A DNA stretch of 16,650 bases from an uncultured Lachnospiraceae bacterium (GCA_934418055.1 CAKRWX010000025.1:1-16650), one strand, 5' to 3'. Shown: positions 7,267 to 15,119, counted from the stretch's first letter. Notes: generated by a model not told the origin, from the sequence alone. A program made the numbers and translations.

Positions 7267-7302
7267 AAAAGCCAGTGTACCGAAAGGGGTATGCTGGCTT
7301 TT
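7267..7302 (+). terminator. intrinsic terminator after the M42 peptidase gene
   Basis: AAAAGCCAG (7267-7275) pairs with CTGGCTTTT (7294-7302). The stem continues inward through TGTACC and GGTATG using two G-U pairs, leaving a GAAAGG loop. The A-run and T-run at the two ends allow function in both directions. Confidence 0.85.
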
Positions 7303-7350
7303 AAGGTTTATAGGAAAAGTCAGTAAACAAAATTTTTACCAAGGCGCAGG

Positions 7351-7378
7351 TTGACCAGTGCTTGGGAAAGTGCATGAT
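7351..7378 (+). promoter_or_regulatory. possible promoter of the P-type ATPase gene
   Basis: TTGACC (7351-7356) and CATGAT (7373-7378) are 16 bases apart. The -10 is only a 4 of 6 match. An imperfect dyad, CCAAG and CTTGG with partly paired inner bases, surrounds the -35 (about 7339-7365) and could be a regulator site. The rest of 7303-7428 shows nothing else I can name. Confidence 0.35.
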
Positions 7379-7428
7379 TTTGTTTCTGTGGGCATAAATA
7401 TAGAGGGAAAAAGCATGGAGCGTCTGGC

Positions 7429-10269
7429 ATGAAAGAATGGTATCAGTGTTCTGCCGATGAGGTGTTAGATGGTCTGGGCACTTCGCCCGCTGGTCTGGAC
7501 CGGAAAGAGGTGATCCGGCGCAGGAGACAGTATGGGGAGAACCGGGTGACAGAAAGCCGGGAAGATCCGCCATGGAAAATATTTTTAAAGCAATACCAGG
7601 ATCTGCTGGTGATGATCCTTTTAGCGGCGGCGGTGATTTCCTTTCTCACGGACAATGGGGAGAGTACTCTGGTGATCTTCCTGGTAGTGACCATGAATGC
7701 GGCTCTGGGAACGGCGCAGCAGGTCAAGGCCAGAAAGTCCTTGGAGAGCCTGAAACGGCTGTCAGCGCCCCATGCGGCAGTGATCCGGGAAGGCCGCAGA
7801 CAGGAGATTGAAGCCTGGGAGGCGGTGCCAGGGGATATATTGCTTCTGGAGGCCGGTGATCTGGCTGCGGCGGACGCCAGGATCCTGGAATGTGCCTCCA
7901 TGCAGGTCAACGAAAGCTCCTTAACTGGAGAGTCTGGCGCGGTATTTAAAAGCCCGGAACCTCTATATGGGGAAATGCCGTTGGCGGAGCGGAGCTGTAT
8001 GGTGTACAGCGGCTCCTTAGTGACCGGAGGCCGTGGAATGGCTGTGGTGACTGCAACAGGCATGGAGACGGAGATTGGCCGGATCGCCGGTATGATGAAT
8101 GACGCAGGGGAGAAGAAAACGCCGCTTCAGATCAGTCTGGATCAATTTGGAAGCCGCCTGGCAGCAGCGATTTTAGTTGTCTGTCTGGCGGTGTTTTTTT
8201 TAAGCATCAACCGCGGCATGGCGGTGCTGGACGCCCTGATGTTTTCCGTGGCTCTGGCTGTGGCAGCGATTCCTGAGGCATTAGGATCCATCGTCACCAT
8301 CGTCCAGGCCATGGGAACCCAGAAAATGGCAAGAGAACACGCCATTATTAAGGATCTAAAGGCGGTAGAAAGCCTGGGCTGTGTGTCCGTGATCTGCACC
8401 GACAAGACCGGAACGCTGACACAGAACCGGATGCATGTGGAAGAACTGGGACTGGCAGAACATGGAAAGATCCAATGGGTCAACGAAGATCGCCTGACTG
8501 CCCATCGGGGGCGGCAGTACCGGGAGGCGGCAAAACAACTTTTGTGTGGGTGTATGCTGGCGGGAAATGCGGCAGTTTCGGAGCGTGAGATTTCTTCTGG
8601 GCGGAACAATGCGGTCAGTGGCGATGCAACAGAAGAAGCACTGGCGGAGGCGTATGGGACATTGGGCTTTACGGAGGCAGAACTAACCAGCGATACGACC
8701 CGCTTAAAAGAATTTCCATTTGATTCTGTTGGAAAGTCCATGAGCGTGGTTTATCAGAGAAATGGTGAGAATTTCTTATATATGAAAGGTGCGCCGGAGG
8801 TGGTGCTGGGCCGATGTACGAAGCGGTGGTGCAGAACGGAGCGTCACATGGATCCAGGGGCAGATGCGAAGGGAGAGCAATCAACAGCTTTAACGGAGTC
8901 GGAGCGGAGACAGATCCGGGAATTGGTCTCCGAAGCCGGTCTGAAAGGCCGCCGGGTTATCATGGCGGCTTATCGACAGCTTCCTGCTGGCTGGGAACGG
9001 ATGGAACGGCGGCAGCTGGAGGATGGCTTAACTTTCCTTGGTTTGGCGGCCATGACGGATCCGCTCCGCCCAGAGACAAAGGAAGCCGTCAGAGAGGCCA
9101 AAGAAGCCGGAATCTTCCCGGTCATGATCACGGGAGACCACATCGAGACTGCCATGGCCATCGGAGAACAGGCGGGAATCCGCACCCCAGGAGACCTGGC
9201 TCTTTCCGGGGCCCAGCTAGACCAGATGGGTGAGGAAGAACTGGACCAGAAATTGGAGCGCGTCAGTGTTTACGCCAGAGTTTCCCCAGAGCATAAGCTG
9301 CGGATCGTCAAAGCATGGCAGAAAAAAGGAAAAATCACCGCCATGACCGGAGACGGCGTCAACGACGCCCCAGCCTTAAAACAGGCAGATATCGGTATCG
9401 CCATGGGCAAAGGCGGCACAGAAGTTTCCAAAGAAGCCTCCGCCATGATCCTGGCAGATGACAATTTTGCCACCATCATAAAAGCCGTTGCCAACGGCAG
9501 AAATGTCTACCGGAACATCTTAAATGCCATCAGTTTTTTGATGTCCGGCAATATGGCAGGTATTTTATGTGTACTGTATACAACACTCAGGGACTTACCG
9601 GCTCCCTTTGCCCCGGTGCACCTGCTTTTCATGAATCTGGTGACCGATTCCCTTCCGGCCCTTGCCATCGGCATGGAACCGCCGGAGGAGGGACTTTTGC
9701 AGATGCCGCCGAGAGATACAAAACGAGGGATCCTGACGGGAACCTTCATAAAAGAGATCACCATCCAGGGATTTCTCATCGCGGCCTGCACCATGACGGC
9801 GTATTTAGTTGGATTATATGGCTGGCCGAAAGATGTGGCTGGAAATGGCATCGGTGGATTCTGGGCGCAGGTTAAGGATTGGAACGTGGTCGATATCTGG
9901 AATTTTGTTCAGGTTCTGCCAGCAGCGGTAGTTGGAAGCTACGAAAGTGGGGCAGCAGGAATTGTAACCGGTTCCAGCGCTGTAGCGGCAACCATGGCAT
10001 TTTCCACCTTAACCTTAGCCCGCTTGTTCCACGGTTTTACCTGCCGCAGCCGTCGGAGCCTTTTGAAGATTGGCATATTCAGTAACTTGTACACGGTTAT
10101 GGCATTTGAGGCAGGCGTTGTCCTTTTGGCGGCAGTGTTGTTTGTGCCGGGGCTTCAGCGGGTGTTTGCGGCGGCGGATATGTCGGTGGAGCAGATTCTC
10201 CTGGTTGCAGGTCTGGCATTTGCCCCGACGGCGTTGATTCAAATGGGAAAATGGCTGAAACATTTGTAA
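7429..10269 (+). CDS. cation-transporting P-type ATPase, Ca2+ (type II) class
   Basis: A 946-residue membrane ATPase with the standard order of domains: N-terminal cation ATPase domain, M1-M2 (about 46-100), the A-domain LTGESG at 165-170, M3-M4, phosphorylation site D325 in CTDKTGTLT, nucleotide domain, GDGVND at 641-646, then M5-M10. Ion-site residues that can be recognised are E283 (PEALG in M4) and N736 and D740 (NLVTDSLPALAIG in M6), pointing to Ca2+ or a similar cation. The usual PEGLP of M4 is PEALG here, a variant I recall in Firmicute relatives. The M7-M8 region (about 800-850) carries an unusually long loop, which explains a length above the common 870-900. A GGAG 8 bases upstream supports the start. 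It appears to be transcribed alone. It could transport another divalent cation or Na+. Confidence 0.93.
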   Translation: MKEWYQCSADEVLDGLGTSPAGLDRKEVIRRRRQYGENRVTESREDPPWKIFLKQYQDLLVMILLAAAVISFLTDNGESTLVIFLVVTMNAALGTAQQVKARKSLESLKRLSAPHAAVIREGRRQEIEAWEAVPGDILLLEAGDLAAADARILECASMQVNESSLTGESGAVFKSPEPLYGEMPLAERSCMVYSGSLVTGGRGMAVVTATGMETEIGRIAGMMNDAGEKKTPLQISLDQFGSRLAAAILVVCLAVFFLSINRGMAVLDALMFSVALAVAAIPEALGSIVTIVQAMGTQKMAREHAIIKDLKAVESLGCVSVICTDKTGTLTQNRMHVEELGLAEHGKIQWVNEDRLTAHRGRQYREAAKQLLCGCMLAGNAAVSEREISSGRNNAVSGDATEEALAEAYGTLGFTEAELTSDTTRLKEFPFDSVGKSMSVVYQRNGENFLYMKGAPEVVLGRCTKRWCRTERHMDPGADAKGEQSTALTESERRQIRELVSEAGLKGRRVIMAAYRQLPAGWERMERRQLEDGLTFLGLAAMTDPLRPETKEAVREAKEAGIFPVMITGDHIETAMAIGEQAGIRTPGDLALSGAQLDQMGEEELDQKLERVSVYARVSPEHKLRIVKAWQKKGKITAMTGDGVNDAPALKQADIGIAMGKGGTEVSKEASAMILADDNFATIIKAVANGRNVYRNILNAISFLMSGNMAGILCVLYTTLRDLPAPFAPVHLLFMNLVTDSLPALAIGMEPPEEGLLQMPPRDTKRGILTGTFIKEITIQGFLIAACTMTAYLVGLYGWPKDVAGNGIGGFWAQVKDWNVVDIWNFVQVLPAAVVGSYESGAAGIVTGSSAVAATMAFSTLTLARLFHGFTCRSRRSLLKIGIFSNLYTVMAFEAGVVLLAAVLFVPGLQRVFAAADMSVEQILLVAGLAFAPTALIQMGKWLKHL

Positions 10270-10291
10270 AGGACTTCCAGAAGCAGTTTCG

Positions 10292-10344
10292 ATTTGCAAT
10301 TGCTATTCGAGATAAGAAACAGTATAATAAGAATAATTGCAAAT
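10292..10344. repeat. inverted repeat bracketing the FAH-tetR promoter
   Basis: ATTTGCAATT (10292-10301) and AATTGCAAAT (10335-10344) are a perfect 10-base inverted repeat around 33 bases. Further out, AGCAGT (10282-10287) mirrors ACTGCT (10346-10351), and CTTCCAG-like bases near 10274-10280 mirror CTAGAAG near 10350-10356, with small offsets. The left arm touches the -35 box and the right arm lies at the transcription start. This arrangement suits two operator half-sites or a pair of operators, possibly bound by the TetR protein encoded in the same operon. Confidence 0.6.
10300..10328 (+). promoter_or_regulatory. promoter of the FAH-family gene and tetR
   Basis: TTGCTA (10300-10305) and a perfect TATAAT (10323-10328) are separated by 17 bases. 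Transcription would begin near 10335, leaving a leader of about 34 bases with AAGGAGG before the ATG at 10369. The two arms of a long inverted repeat lie on either side. Confidence 0.75.
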
Positions 10345-10368
10345 GACTGCTAGAAGGAGGAATGGTAC

Positions 10369-11265
10369 ATGAAGATCGTTACATATGAAGTGGAAAATAA
10401 GACAAAACTTGGCATTTTCAGCGCGGATGAACAGTGGGTCTATCCATTGGAGTGCTTTGGAATGGAATACAAGGAGATGCAGGAAGCCGTTGCGGAGATG
10501 AGCGATTCCGAGATCCAGCTGTTAAACCACATGAGCCAAAAGGATCCATACGAGACCCCAGGCGCAGCGCGGATCGAGGAAGTGAAGATCCTGGCTCCGA
10601 TCTTAAAACCGAAGCAGGATGTGATCTGTCTGGGCATCAACTATATGGCTCATGCTGAGGAATCCGCCCGCTATAAGAAAGAGGCGTTTGGCGGCGATCG
10701 TCCATATGCGATCTATTTCTCCAAACGTGTCAATCAGGCAGTTGGCGACAAGGAGGGCATTCCGAGACACGCGAACCTGGTAGAGCGCCTGGATTACGAG
10801 TCCGAGCTGGCTGTGATCATCCGCAAGGACGCTTACTGCGTATCCGAGGAAGAGGCCAAGGACTACATTTTCGGTTACACCGTGATCAATGATGTCAGCG
10901 CCAGAGACGTGCAGACCCGTCACAAACAGTGGTATTTTGGCAAGAGCCTGGACGGATTTCTGCCAATGGGTCCATGTATCGTGTCTGCGGATGAGATCGC
11001 TTATCCTCCAAAGCTGCCGATCCGCTCCTATGTCAATGGTGAACTGCGCCAGAACAGCAACACCGAGCTTCTGATCTTCGATATCGACCATGTAATCAGC
11101 GAGTTATCCCAGGGCATGACCCTTCAGGCTGGCACCATCATCGCCATGGGTACGCCTGCAGGTGTAGGCATGGGATTTGAACCGCCAAAATTCCTGAAAA
11201 CTGGAGATGTGGTGACTTGTGAGATCGAGGGAATCGGACGGATCACCAATCCGATCGTGGAGTAA
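10369..11265 (+). CDS. fumarylacetoacetate hydrolase family protein
   Basis: A 298-residue enzyme of the FAH superfamily, which includes acylpyruvases, oxaloacetate decarboxylases and 2-hydroxyhepta-2,4-diene-1,7-dioate isomerases acting on 2-oxo acids. The metal-binding residues are in place: E144 and E146 in DYESELAVII and D175 in INDVSARDVQ. The glycine motif GTPAGVG is at 261-267 and the core opens with CLGINYMAHAEE (87-98). An N-terminal domain of about 75 residues is typical for this subgroup. AGGAGG upstream supports the start. A TetR regulator gene follows after 5 bases, so the substrate may be the signal that the regulator reads. The exact reaction cannot be assigned from the sequence. 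Confidence 0.92.
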   Translation: MKIVTYEVENKTKLGIFSADEQWVYPLECFGMEYKEMQEAVAEMSDSEIQLLNHMSQKDPYETPGAARIEEVKILAPILKPKQDVICLGINYMAHAEESARYKKEAFGGDRPYAIYFSKRVNQAVGDKEGIPRHANLVERLDYESELAVIIRKDAYCVSEEEAKDYIFGYTVINDVSARDVQTRHKQWYFGKSLDGFLPMGPCIVSADEIAYPPKLPIRSYVNGELRQNSNTELLIFDIDHVISELSQGMTLQAGTIIAMGTPAGVGMGFEPPKFLKTGDVVTCEIEGIGRITNPIVE

Positions 11266-11270
11266 GCAGT

Positions 11271-11858
11271 ATGGCAAAGAAAAATTCCAGAGCGACCAGG
11301 GCCAAGATCGTAAGTGCCGCCTGGAAGCTATTCTATGAGCAGGGATATGAGGATACCACGGTGGAGGAGATCATCGAGGTATCCCAGACCTCCAAGGGCT
11401 CTTTTTACCACTATTTTGATGGAAAGGATGCCCTGTTAAGTACTTTAAGCAGTCTTTTTGATGAAAAATATGAAGAACTGATGGAGACCCTGGATCCGGA
11501 GATGAACGCCATGGATCAGCTGCTGTATTTAAACAGTGAGTTGTTCGGCATGATCGAGAACAGCATTTCCCTGGATCTTTTGGCAAGATTGTTGTCCACC
11601 CAGCTGATCACCAGCGGCGAGAAGCATTTGCTGGACCACAACCGCATCTATTATAAGCTCCTCCGCCGGATCATCGCCAAGGGCCAGGAGAAAGGCGAGT
11701 TGGACAGCAGAAGCAGTGTCAGTGAGATGGTGAAGCTGTATGCACTGGCGGAGCGGGCGCTGATGTATGACTGGTGCCTGTGCGGCGGGGAGTATTCCCT
11801 GCGGAAATATAGTGCGGACATTATGCCGGGGTTCCTAAGCAGTTTTCTTCCAAAATAG
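11271..11858 (+). CDS. TetR/AcrR-family transcriptional regulator
   Basis: A 195-residue regulator. The N-terminal DNA-binding domain covers about residues 8-58 with the helix-turn-helix TVEEIIEVSQTSKGSFYHYF, the most conserved part of the family. The remaining helical domain is a ligand-binding and dimer domain of unknown specificity. Its ribosome site (GGAG) lies in the last codons of the FAH-family gene, only 5 bases separate the two genes, and translation is probably coupled. A repressor in its target operon usually controls itself, and the long inverted repeat around the upstream promoter is a good candidate operator. A strong terminator follows. Confidence 0.93.
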   Translation: MAKKNSRATRAKIVSAAWKLFYEQGYEDTTVEEIIEVSQTSKGSFYHYFDGKDALLSTLSSLFDEKYEELMETLDPEMNAMDQLLYLNSELFGMIENSISLDLLARLLSTQLITSGEKHLLDHNRIYYKLLRRIIAKGQEKGELDSRSSVSEMVKLYALAERALMYDWCLCGGEYSLRKYSADIMPGFLSSFLPK

Positions 11859-11960
11859 GTCACGAGAGAGCGAAGAAAAGTCGAATTTCATCAGAAAATC
11901 GAAGAAAAATAAAAAAGAATGTTTGATGTTTGAATAATATTTTTAAAAATCGTCTAGTCT
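11859..11960. other. AT-rich spacer after tetR
   Basis: No gene is visible. It holds CGAAGAAAA twice (11871-11879 and 11900-11908) and the perfect palindrome ATTTTTAAAAAT (11939-11950). These could be chance in such AT-rich DNA. Confidence 0.4.
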
Positions 11961-12000
11961 AAAATCCTTGTATTTCCTAACAATATAAGGATTTTTCTTT
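11961..12000 (+). terminator. intrinsic terminator of the FAH-tetR operon
   Basis: AAAATCCTTGTATT (11961-11974) pairs with AATATAAGGATTTT (11982-11995) over 14 positions with one G-U pair and a 7-base loop, followed by TTCTTT. The flanking A and T runs may allow function in both directions. Confidence 0.85.
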
Positions 12001-12037
12001 GAAATCGTACAGGATTCAGTCTGCACACCGTTCTGTA

Positions 12038-12066
12038 TTGTGTTCTATAAAAAACAGTGCTATAAT
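12038..12066 (+). promoter_or_regulatory. promoter of the sodium/solute symporter gene, extended -10
   Basis: A perfect TATAAT (12061-12066) is preceded by TGC, giving the extended -10 form TGNTATAAT. TTGTGT (12038-12043) lies 17 bases upstream. Transcription would begin near 12073, so any start codon before that cannot be used. Confidence 0.75.
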
Positions 12067-12085
12067 CGCCCCATTCGAGTGAAAC

Positions 12086-12091
12086 AGGAGG
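12086..12091 (+). promoter_or_regulatory. ribosome site deciding the symporter start
   Basis: AGGAGG lies 8 bases before the ATG at 12100. An ATG at 12094 is only 2 bases away from it and is too close, and an upstream in-frame ATG at 12040 lies within the promoter. Confidence 0.8.
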
Positions 12092-12099
12092 GAATGAGT

Positions 12100-13638
12100 A
12101 TGGCATCTATGGGAATTCTAATCGCAATCATCGTCTATCTGGTAATGATGGTGTATGTGGGATTTTATTTTAGCAAAGGGGAAGACAAAAAAGATTCAAC
12201 CGACCATTTTTATCTGGGCGGCAGACAGTTGGGACCGTTCGTGACGGCCATGAGCGCGGAAGCGTCCGACATGAGCAGCTGGCTCTTAATGGGACTTCCT
12301 GGCGTGGCGTATCTGACTGGAATTTCCGATGCAGGCTGGACAGCTATTGGCCTGGCAGTGGGAACCTATTTAAACTGGCTGATCGTGGCAAAACGGATCC
12401 GTCGTTATTCCATTGTCTGTGATGCCATCACCATTCCGGATTTCTTCTCCAAACGGTATCATGACAAGAAAAATATCCTGATGTGCATTTCTGCTATCGC
12501 GATCCTGATTTTCTTTGTTCCGTATACCGCTTCTGGATTTAAAGCAGTAGGAACCTTATTTAACAGTTTATTTGGTGTGGATTACCATATGGCTATGCTG
12601 TTTGGCGCGGCGATCATCATTATCTACACGGTTATGGGCGGATTTATGGCAGTGTCCACCACCGACCTGATCCAGAGCGTGGTTATGAGTATTGCATTGG
12701 TGATCATTGTATTTTTCGGAATCAGCAAAGCGGGCGGCTGGGACGCAGTCATGGACAATGCAAAATCTCTGGCAGGTTACTTAAGCATGACACAGGCCCA
12801 CAATATGGCAGACAACACCTCTTCCCCATACAGTCTGCTGACGATTTTTTCCACTGTGGCATGGGGACTTGGATACTTTGGAATGCCTCACATTCTTCTG
12901 CGTTTTATGGCCATTGGCGAGGAGAAGAAGCTGGTGCTTTCCAGAAGAATCGCTACCATCTGGGTTGTGATTTCCATGTTTGTGGCAATTCTGATCGGTA
13001 TCATCGGCTACGGCGCGTCCGTGGCTGGAGCCCTTCCAATGTTTGAGACCAGTTCCGAGTCTGAGACCATTATCATCCGTCTGGCTGGACTTCTGGCACA
13101 GAAGAACTTCTTCTTGGCGCTGATCGCAGGTGTGGTACTGGCTGGTATTCTGGCCTGCACCATGTCAACCGCAGATTCCCAGTTATTAACTGCGGCGTCC
13201 AGCGTTTCCCAGAACCTGCTTCAGGATTTCATGAAGATTAAAATGAGCCCGAAACAGTCCATGTTAGCAGCCCGTCTGACCGTTGTGGGAATCTCCCTGG
13301 TGGCAGTGATTCTGGCATGGAATCCGGACAGCTCCGTATTTTACATCGTGTCCTTTGCCTGGGCAGGCTTTGGAGCTGCCTTCGGACCGGTGGTATTATT
13401 TTCCTTATTCTGGAGACGCACCAATTTCCAGGGTGCTCTGGCAGGTATGCTGACCGGCGGCGTGATGGTATTTGTATGGAAATACCTGGTGAAGCCAATG
13501 GGCGGTGTCTGGGGCATCTACGAGCTGCTTCCGGCATTTATCCTGGGCTGCATCGCGATTGTCGTTGTGTCTTTGGCGACTGCGGCTCCATCTGAGGAGA
13601 TTTTGAAGGAATTTGATTCCGTTAGAGAAGAAAAGTAG
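12100..13638 (+). CDS. putP: sodium/proline-type symporter (SSS family, PutP-like)
   Basis: A 512-residue inner-membrane protein with about 13 hydrophobic segments, the same length as classic PutP. It imports proline or a related solute with Na+. Residues known from E. coli PutP are conserved: D57 and S59 in SAEASDMSSWLLMGLPG correspond to D55 and S57 of the sodium/proline site, and S356-T357 in CTMSTADSQLL correspond to S340-T341 of the second part of the Na+ site. I place the start at 12100 because the frame upstream overlaps the promoter and this ATG has an ideal AGGAGG. The gene has its own promoter and is followed by a terminator. Other members of the family carry pantothenate, sugars or other amino acids, so proline is likely but not certain. 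Confidence 0.9.
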   Translation: MASMGILIAIIVYLVMMVYVGFYFSKGEDKKDSTDHFYLGGRQLGPFVTAMSAEASDMSSWLLMGLPGVAYLTGISDAGWTAIGLAVGTYLNWLIVAKRIRRYSIVCDAITIPDFFSKRYHDKKNILMCISAIAILIFFVPYTASGFKAVGTLFNSLFGVDYHMAMLFGAAIIIIYTVMGGFMAVSTTDLIQSVVMSIALVIIVFFGISKAGGWDAVMDNAKSLAGYLSMTQAHNMADNTSSPYSLLTIFSTVAWGLGYFGMPHILLRFMAIGEEKKLVLSRRIATIWVVISMFVAILIGIIGYGASVAGALPMFETSSESETIIIRLAGLLAQKNFFLALIAGVVLAGILACTMSTADSQLLTAASSVSQNLLQDFMKIKMSPKQSMLAARLTVVGISLVAVILAWNPDSSVFYIVSFAWAGFGAAFGPVVLFSLFWRRTNFQGALAGMLTGGVMVFVWKYLVKPMGGVWGIYELLPAFILGCIAIVVVSLATAAPSEEILKEFDSVREEK

Positions 13639-13641
13639 AAC

Positions 13642-13660
13642 TTTTTGAAAATTTCAAAAA
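13642..13660. repeat. short AT-rich inverted repeat after putP
   Basis: TTTTTGAAA (13642-13650) and TTTCAAAAA (13652-13660) are a perfect inverted repeat around a single base, immediately after the symporter stop codon. It lies ahead of the stronger terminator. With almost no loop it would favour a protein site over an RNA hairpin. Confidence 0.35.
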
Positions 13661-13688
13661 ATTGAAAAAGAGGTTTGATTGAAAAAAT

Positions 13689-13732
13689 AGGCGTATCGTG
13701 CTACCATAAATGGTATCGATGCGTCTTTTTTT
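13689..13732 (+). terminator. intrinsic terminator between putP and the MetY-type gene
   Basis: AGGCGTATCG (13689-13698) pairs with CGATGCGTCT (13717-13726) with two G-U pairs. An inner TACC-GGTA helix closes an ATAAAT loop after a small bulge. A run of seven T follows at once. Since only 73 bases then remain before the next start codon, it could also act as an attenuator if transcription of the next gene begins upstream. Confidence 0.85.
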
Positions 13733-13793
13733 GATTCATAGATATTTTTGTGGAATGTCCGTTGGAAAATCGGATGAAAAATTATTAGATAAC

Positions 13794-13799
13794 GGAGGG
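13794..13799 (+). promoter_or_regulatory. ribosome site deciding the MetY-type start
   Basis: GGAGGG lies 6 bases before the ATG at 13806. An in-frame ATG at 13710 falls inside the terminator hairpin and has no ribosome site. Confidence 0.8.
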
Positions 13800-13805
13800 C
13801 TTTAC

Positions 13806-15098
13806 ATGAACAATTACAGAATGGGAACAAAATGTGTGCAGGCTGGCTATACACCGGGTAACGGAGAACCAAGACAGGTCCCGATCATCCAGTCCACGAC
13901 CTTTAAGTACAGCACCAGCGAGGACATGGGCAAATTATTTGACTTAGAGGCAGAAGGATATTTCTACACCAGACTGCAGAACCCGACCAACGACCATGTA
14001 GCAGCGAAGATCGCGGCGATGGAAGGTGGTACGGCAGCGATGCTGACATCCAGCGGCCAGGCGGCCAATTTCTTCGCCATGTTCAACATCTGCCAGTGCG
14101 GCGATCACATCGTGGCATCCTCTTCCATCTACGGCGGAACCTTCAACCTGATCGCAGTGACTTTGGCGAAAATGGGAATTACTGCCACATTTGTATCTCC
14201 AGATGCGTCCGAGGAAGAGTTAAATGCGGCGTTCCAGCCAAATACCAAGCTGATGTTCGGCGAGTCCATCGCCAACCCGGCTTTAACAGTTCTGGATATT
14301 GAATTGTTTGCCAAGGTAGCCCACGCTCACGGCGTTCCGTTAATCGTGGACAACACCTTCCCAACTCCGGTCAACTGCCGTCCATTTGAGTGGGGCGCGG
14401 ATATTGTGACTCATTCCACCACCAAATATATGGATGGACACGGTGCGGCAGTAGGCGGAGCTATCGTAGACAGTGGAAGATTTGACTGGATGGCACACGC
14501 GGACAAGTATCCGGGCCTGTGTACACCGGATGAGAGCTATCATGGAATCACTTACGCAGAGAAATTCGGAAAAGAAGGCGCATTTATCACCAAATGTACC
14601 GCCCAGCTGATGAGAGACTTAGGCTGTATCCAGTCCCCACAGCACGCATTTATCCTGAATCTGGGTCTGGAATCCTTACATGTGAGAATGCCGAAGCATG
14701 TGGAAAATGGTCAGGCGGTTGCTGAGTTCTTAGAGAGCCATCCAAAGGTTGCTTACGTGAACTATCCGGGACTTCCATCCAGCCCGTACTACGAGAGAGC
14801 CCAGAAATATATGCCAAACGGCGGCTGCGGCGTGGTTTCCTTCGGATTAAAGGGTGGAAGAGAGGCTGCTTCCATCTTCATGCAGAACCTGAAACTGGGT
14901 GCCATTGAGACCCACGTGGCGGATGCCAGAACCTGCTGCTTAAATCCGGCAACTTCTACTCATCGCCAGATGAACGATGAGCAGTTAAAAGAGGCAGGCG
15001 TACCGGCAGAATTAGTTCGTATCAGCCTTGGCCTGGAGGATAAAGAAGATCTGATCGCAGATATCAGCAATGCGCTGGATGCAATTCCGGAGAACTAA
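13806..15098 (+). CDS. metY: O-acetylhomoserine sulfhydrylase-type PLP enzyme (Cys/Met metabolism family)
   Basis: A 430-residue PLP enzyme of the Cys/Met metabolism family. The product begins MNNYRMGTKCVQAGYTPGN, and YFYTRLQNPTNDHVAAKIAA and TSSGQAANFFA are standard cofactor-site segments. The PLP lysine is K207 in THSTTKYMDGHGAAVGG. Length and the long segment after the lysine (residues about 220-260) fit O-acetylhomoserine sulfhydrylase, which makes homocysteine from O-acetylhomoserine and sulfide. Shorter relatives of about 380-400 residues are gamma-synthases, beta-lyases or methionine gamma-lyases, but activity can overlap and this is not proof. I see no SAM riboswitch or T-box in the 73 bases after the preceding terminator and no convincing promoter. 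A bidirectional terminator follows. Confidence 0.88.
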   Translation: MNNYRMGTKCVQAGYTPGNGEPRQVPIIQSTTFKYSTSEDMGKLFDLEAEGYFYTRLQNPTNDHVAAKIAAMEGGTAAMLTSSGQAANFFAMFNICQCGDHIVASSSIYGGTFNLIAVTLAKMGITATFVSPDASEEELNAAFQPNTKLMFGESIANPALTVLDIELFAKVAHAHGVPLIVDNTFPTPVNCRPFEWGADIVTHSTTKYMDGHGAAVGGAIVDSGRFDWMAHADKYPGLCTPDESYHGITYAEKFGKEGAFITKCTAQLMRDLGCIQSPQHAFILNLGLESLHVRMPKHVENGQAVAEFLESHPKVAYVNYPGLPSSPYYERAQKYMPNGGCGVVSFGLKGGREAASIFMQNLKLGAIETHVADARTCCLNPATSTHRQMNDEQLKEAGVPAELVRISLGLEDKEDLIADISNALDAIPEN

Positions 15099-15119
15099 GA
15101 TAAGTTGATGTGAGACGAG

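Noticed and set aside
12040..12099. Upstream in-frame start for the symporter, adding 20 residues
   Set aside because: It overlaps the extended -10 promoter and has no ribosome site, while the ATG at 12100 has AGGAGG 8 bases upstream and gives the normal PutP length.
13710..13805. Upstream in-frame start for the MetY-type gene, adding 32 residues
   Set aside because: The ATG lies in the terminator loop and arm, the added residues do not resemble the family, and 13806 has a good ribosome site.
13733..13805. SAM riboswitch or T-box ahead of the MetY-type gene
   Set aside because: The space is too short, and neither conserved core elements nor a specifier stem can be seen.
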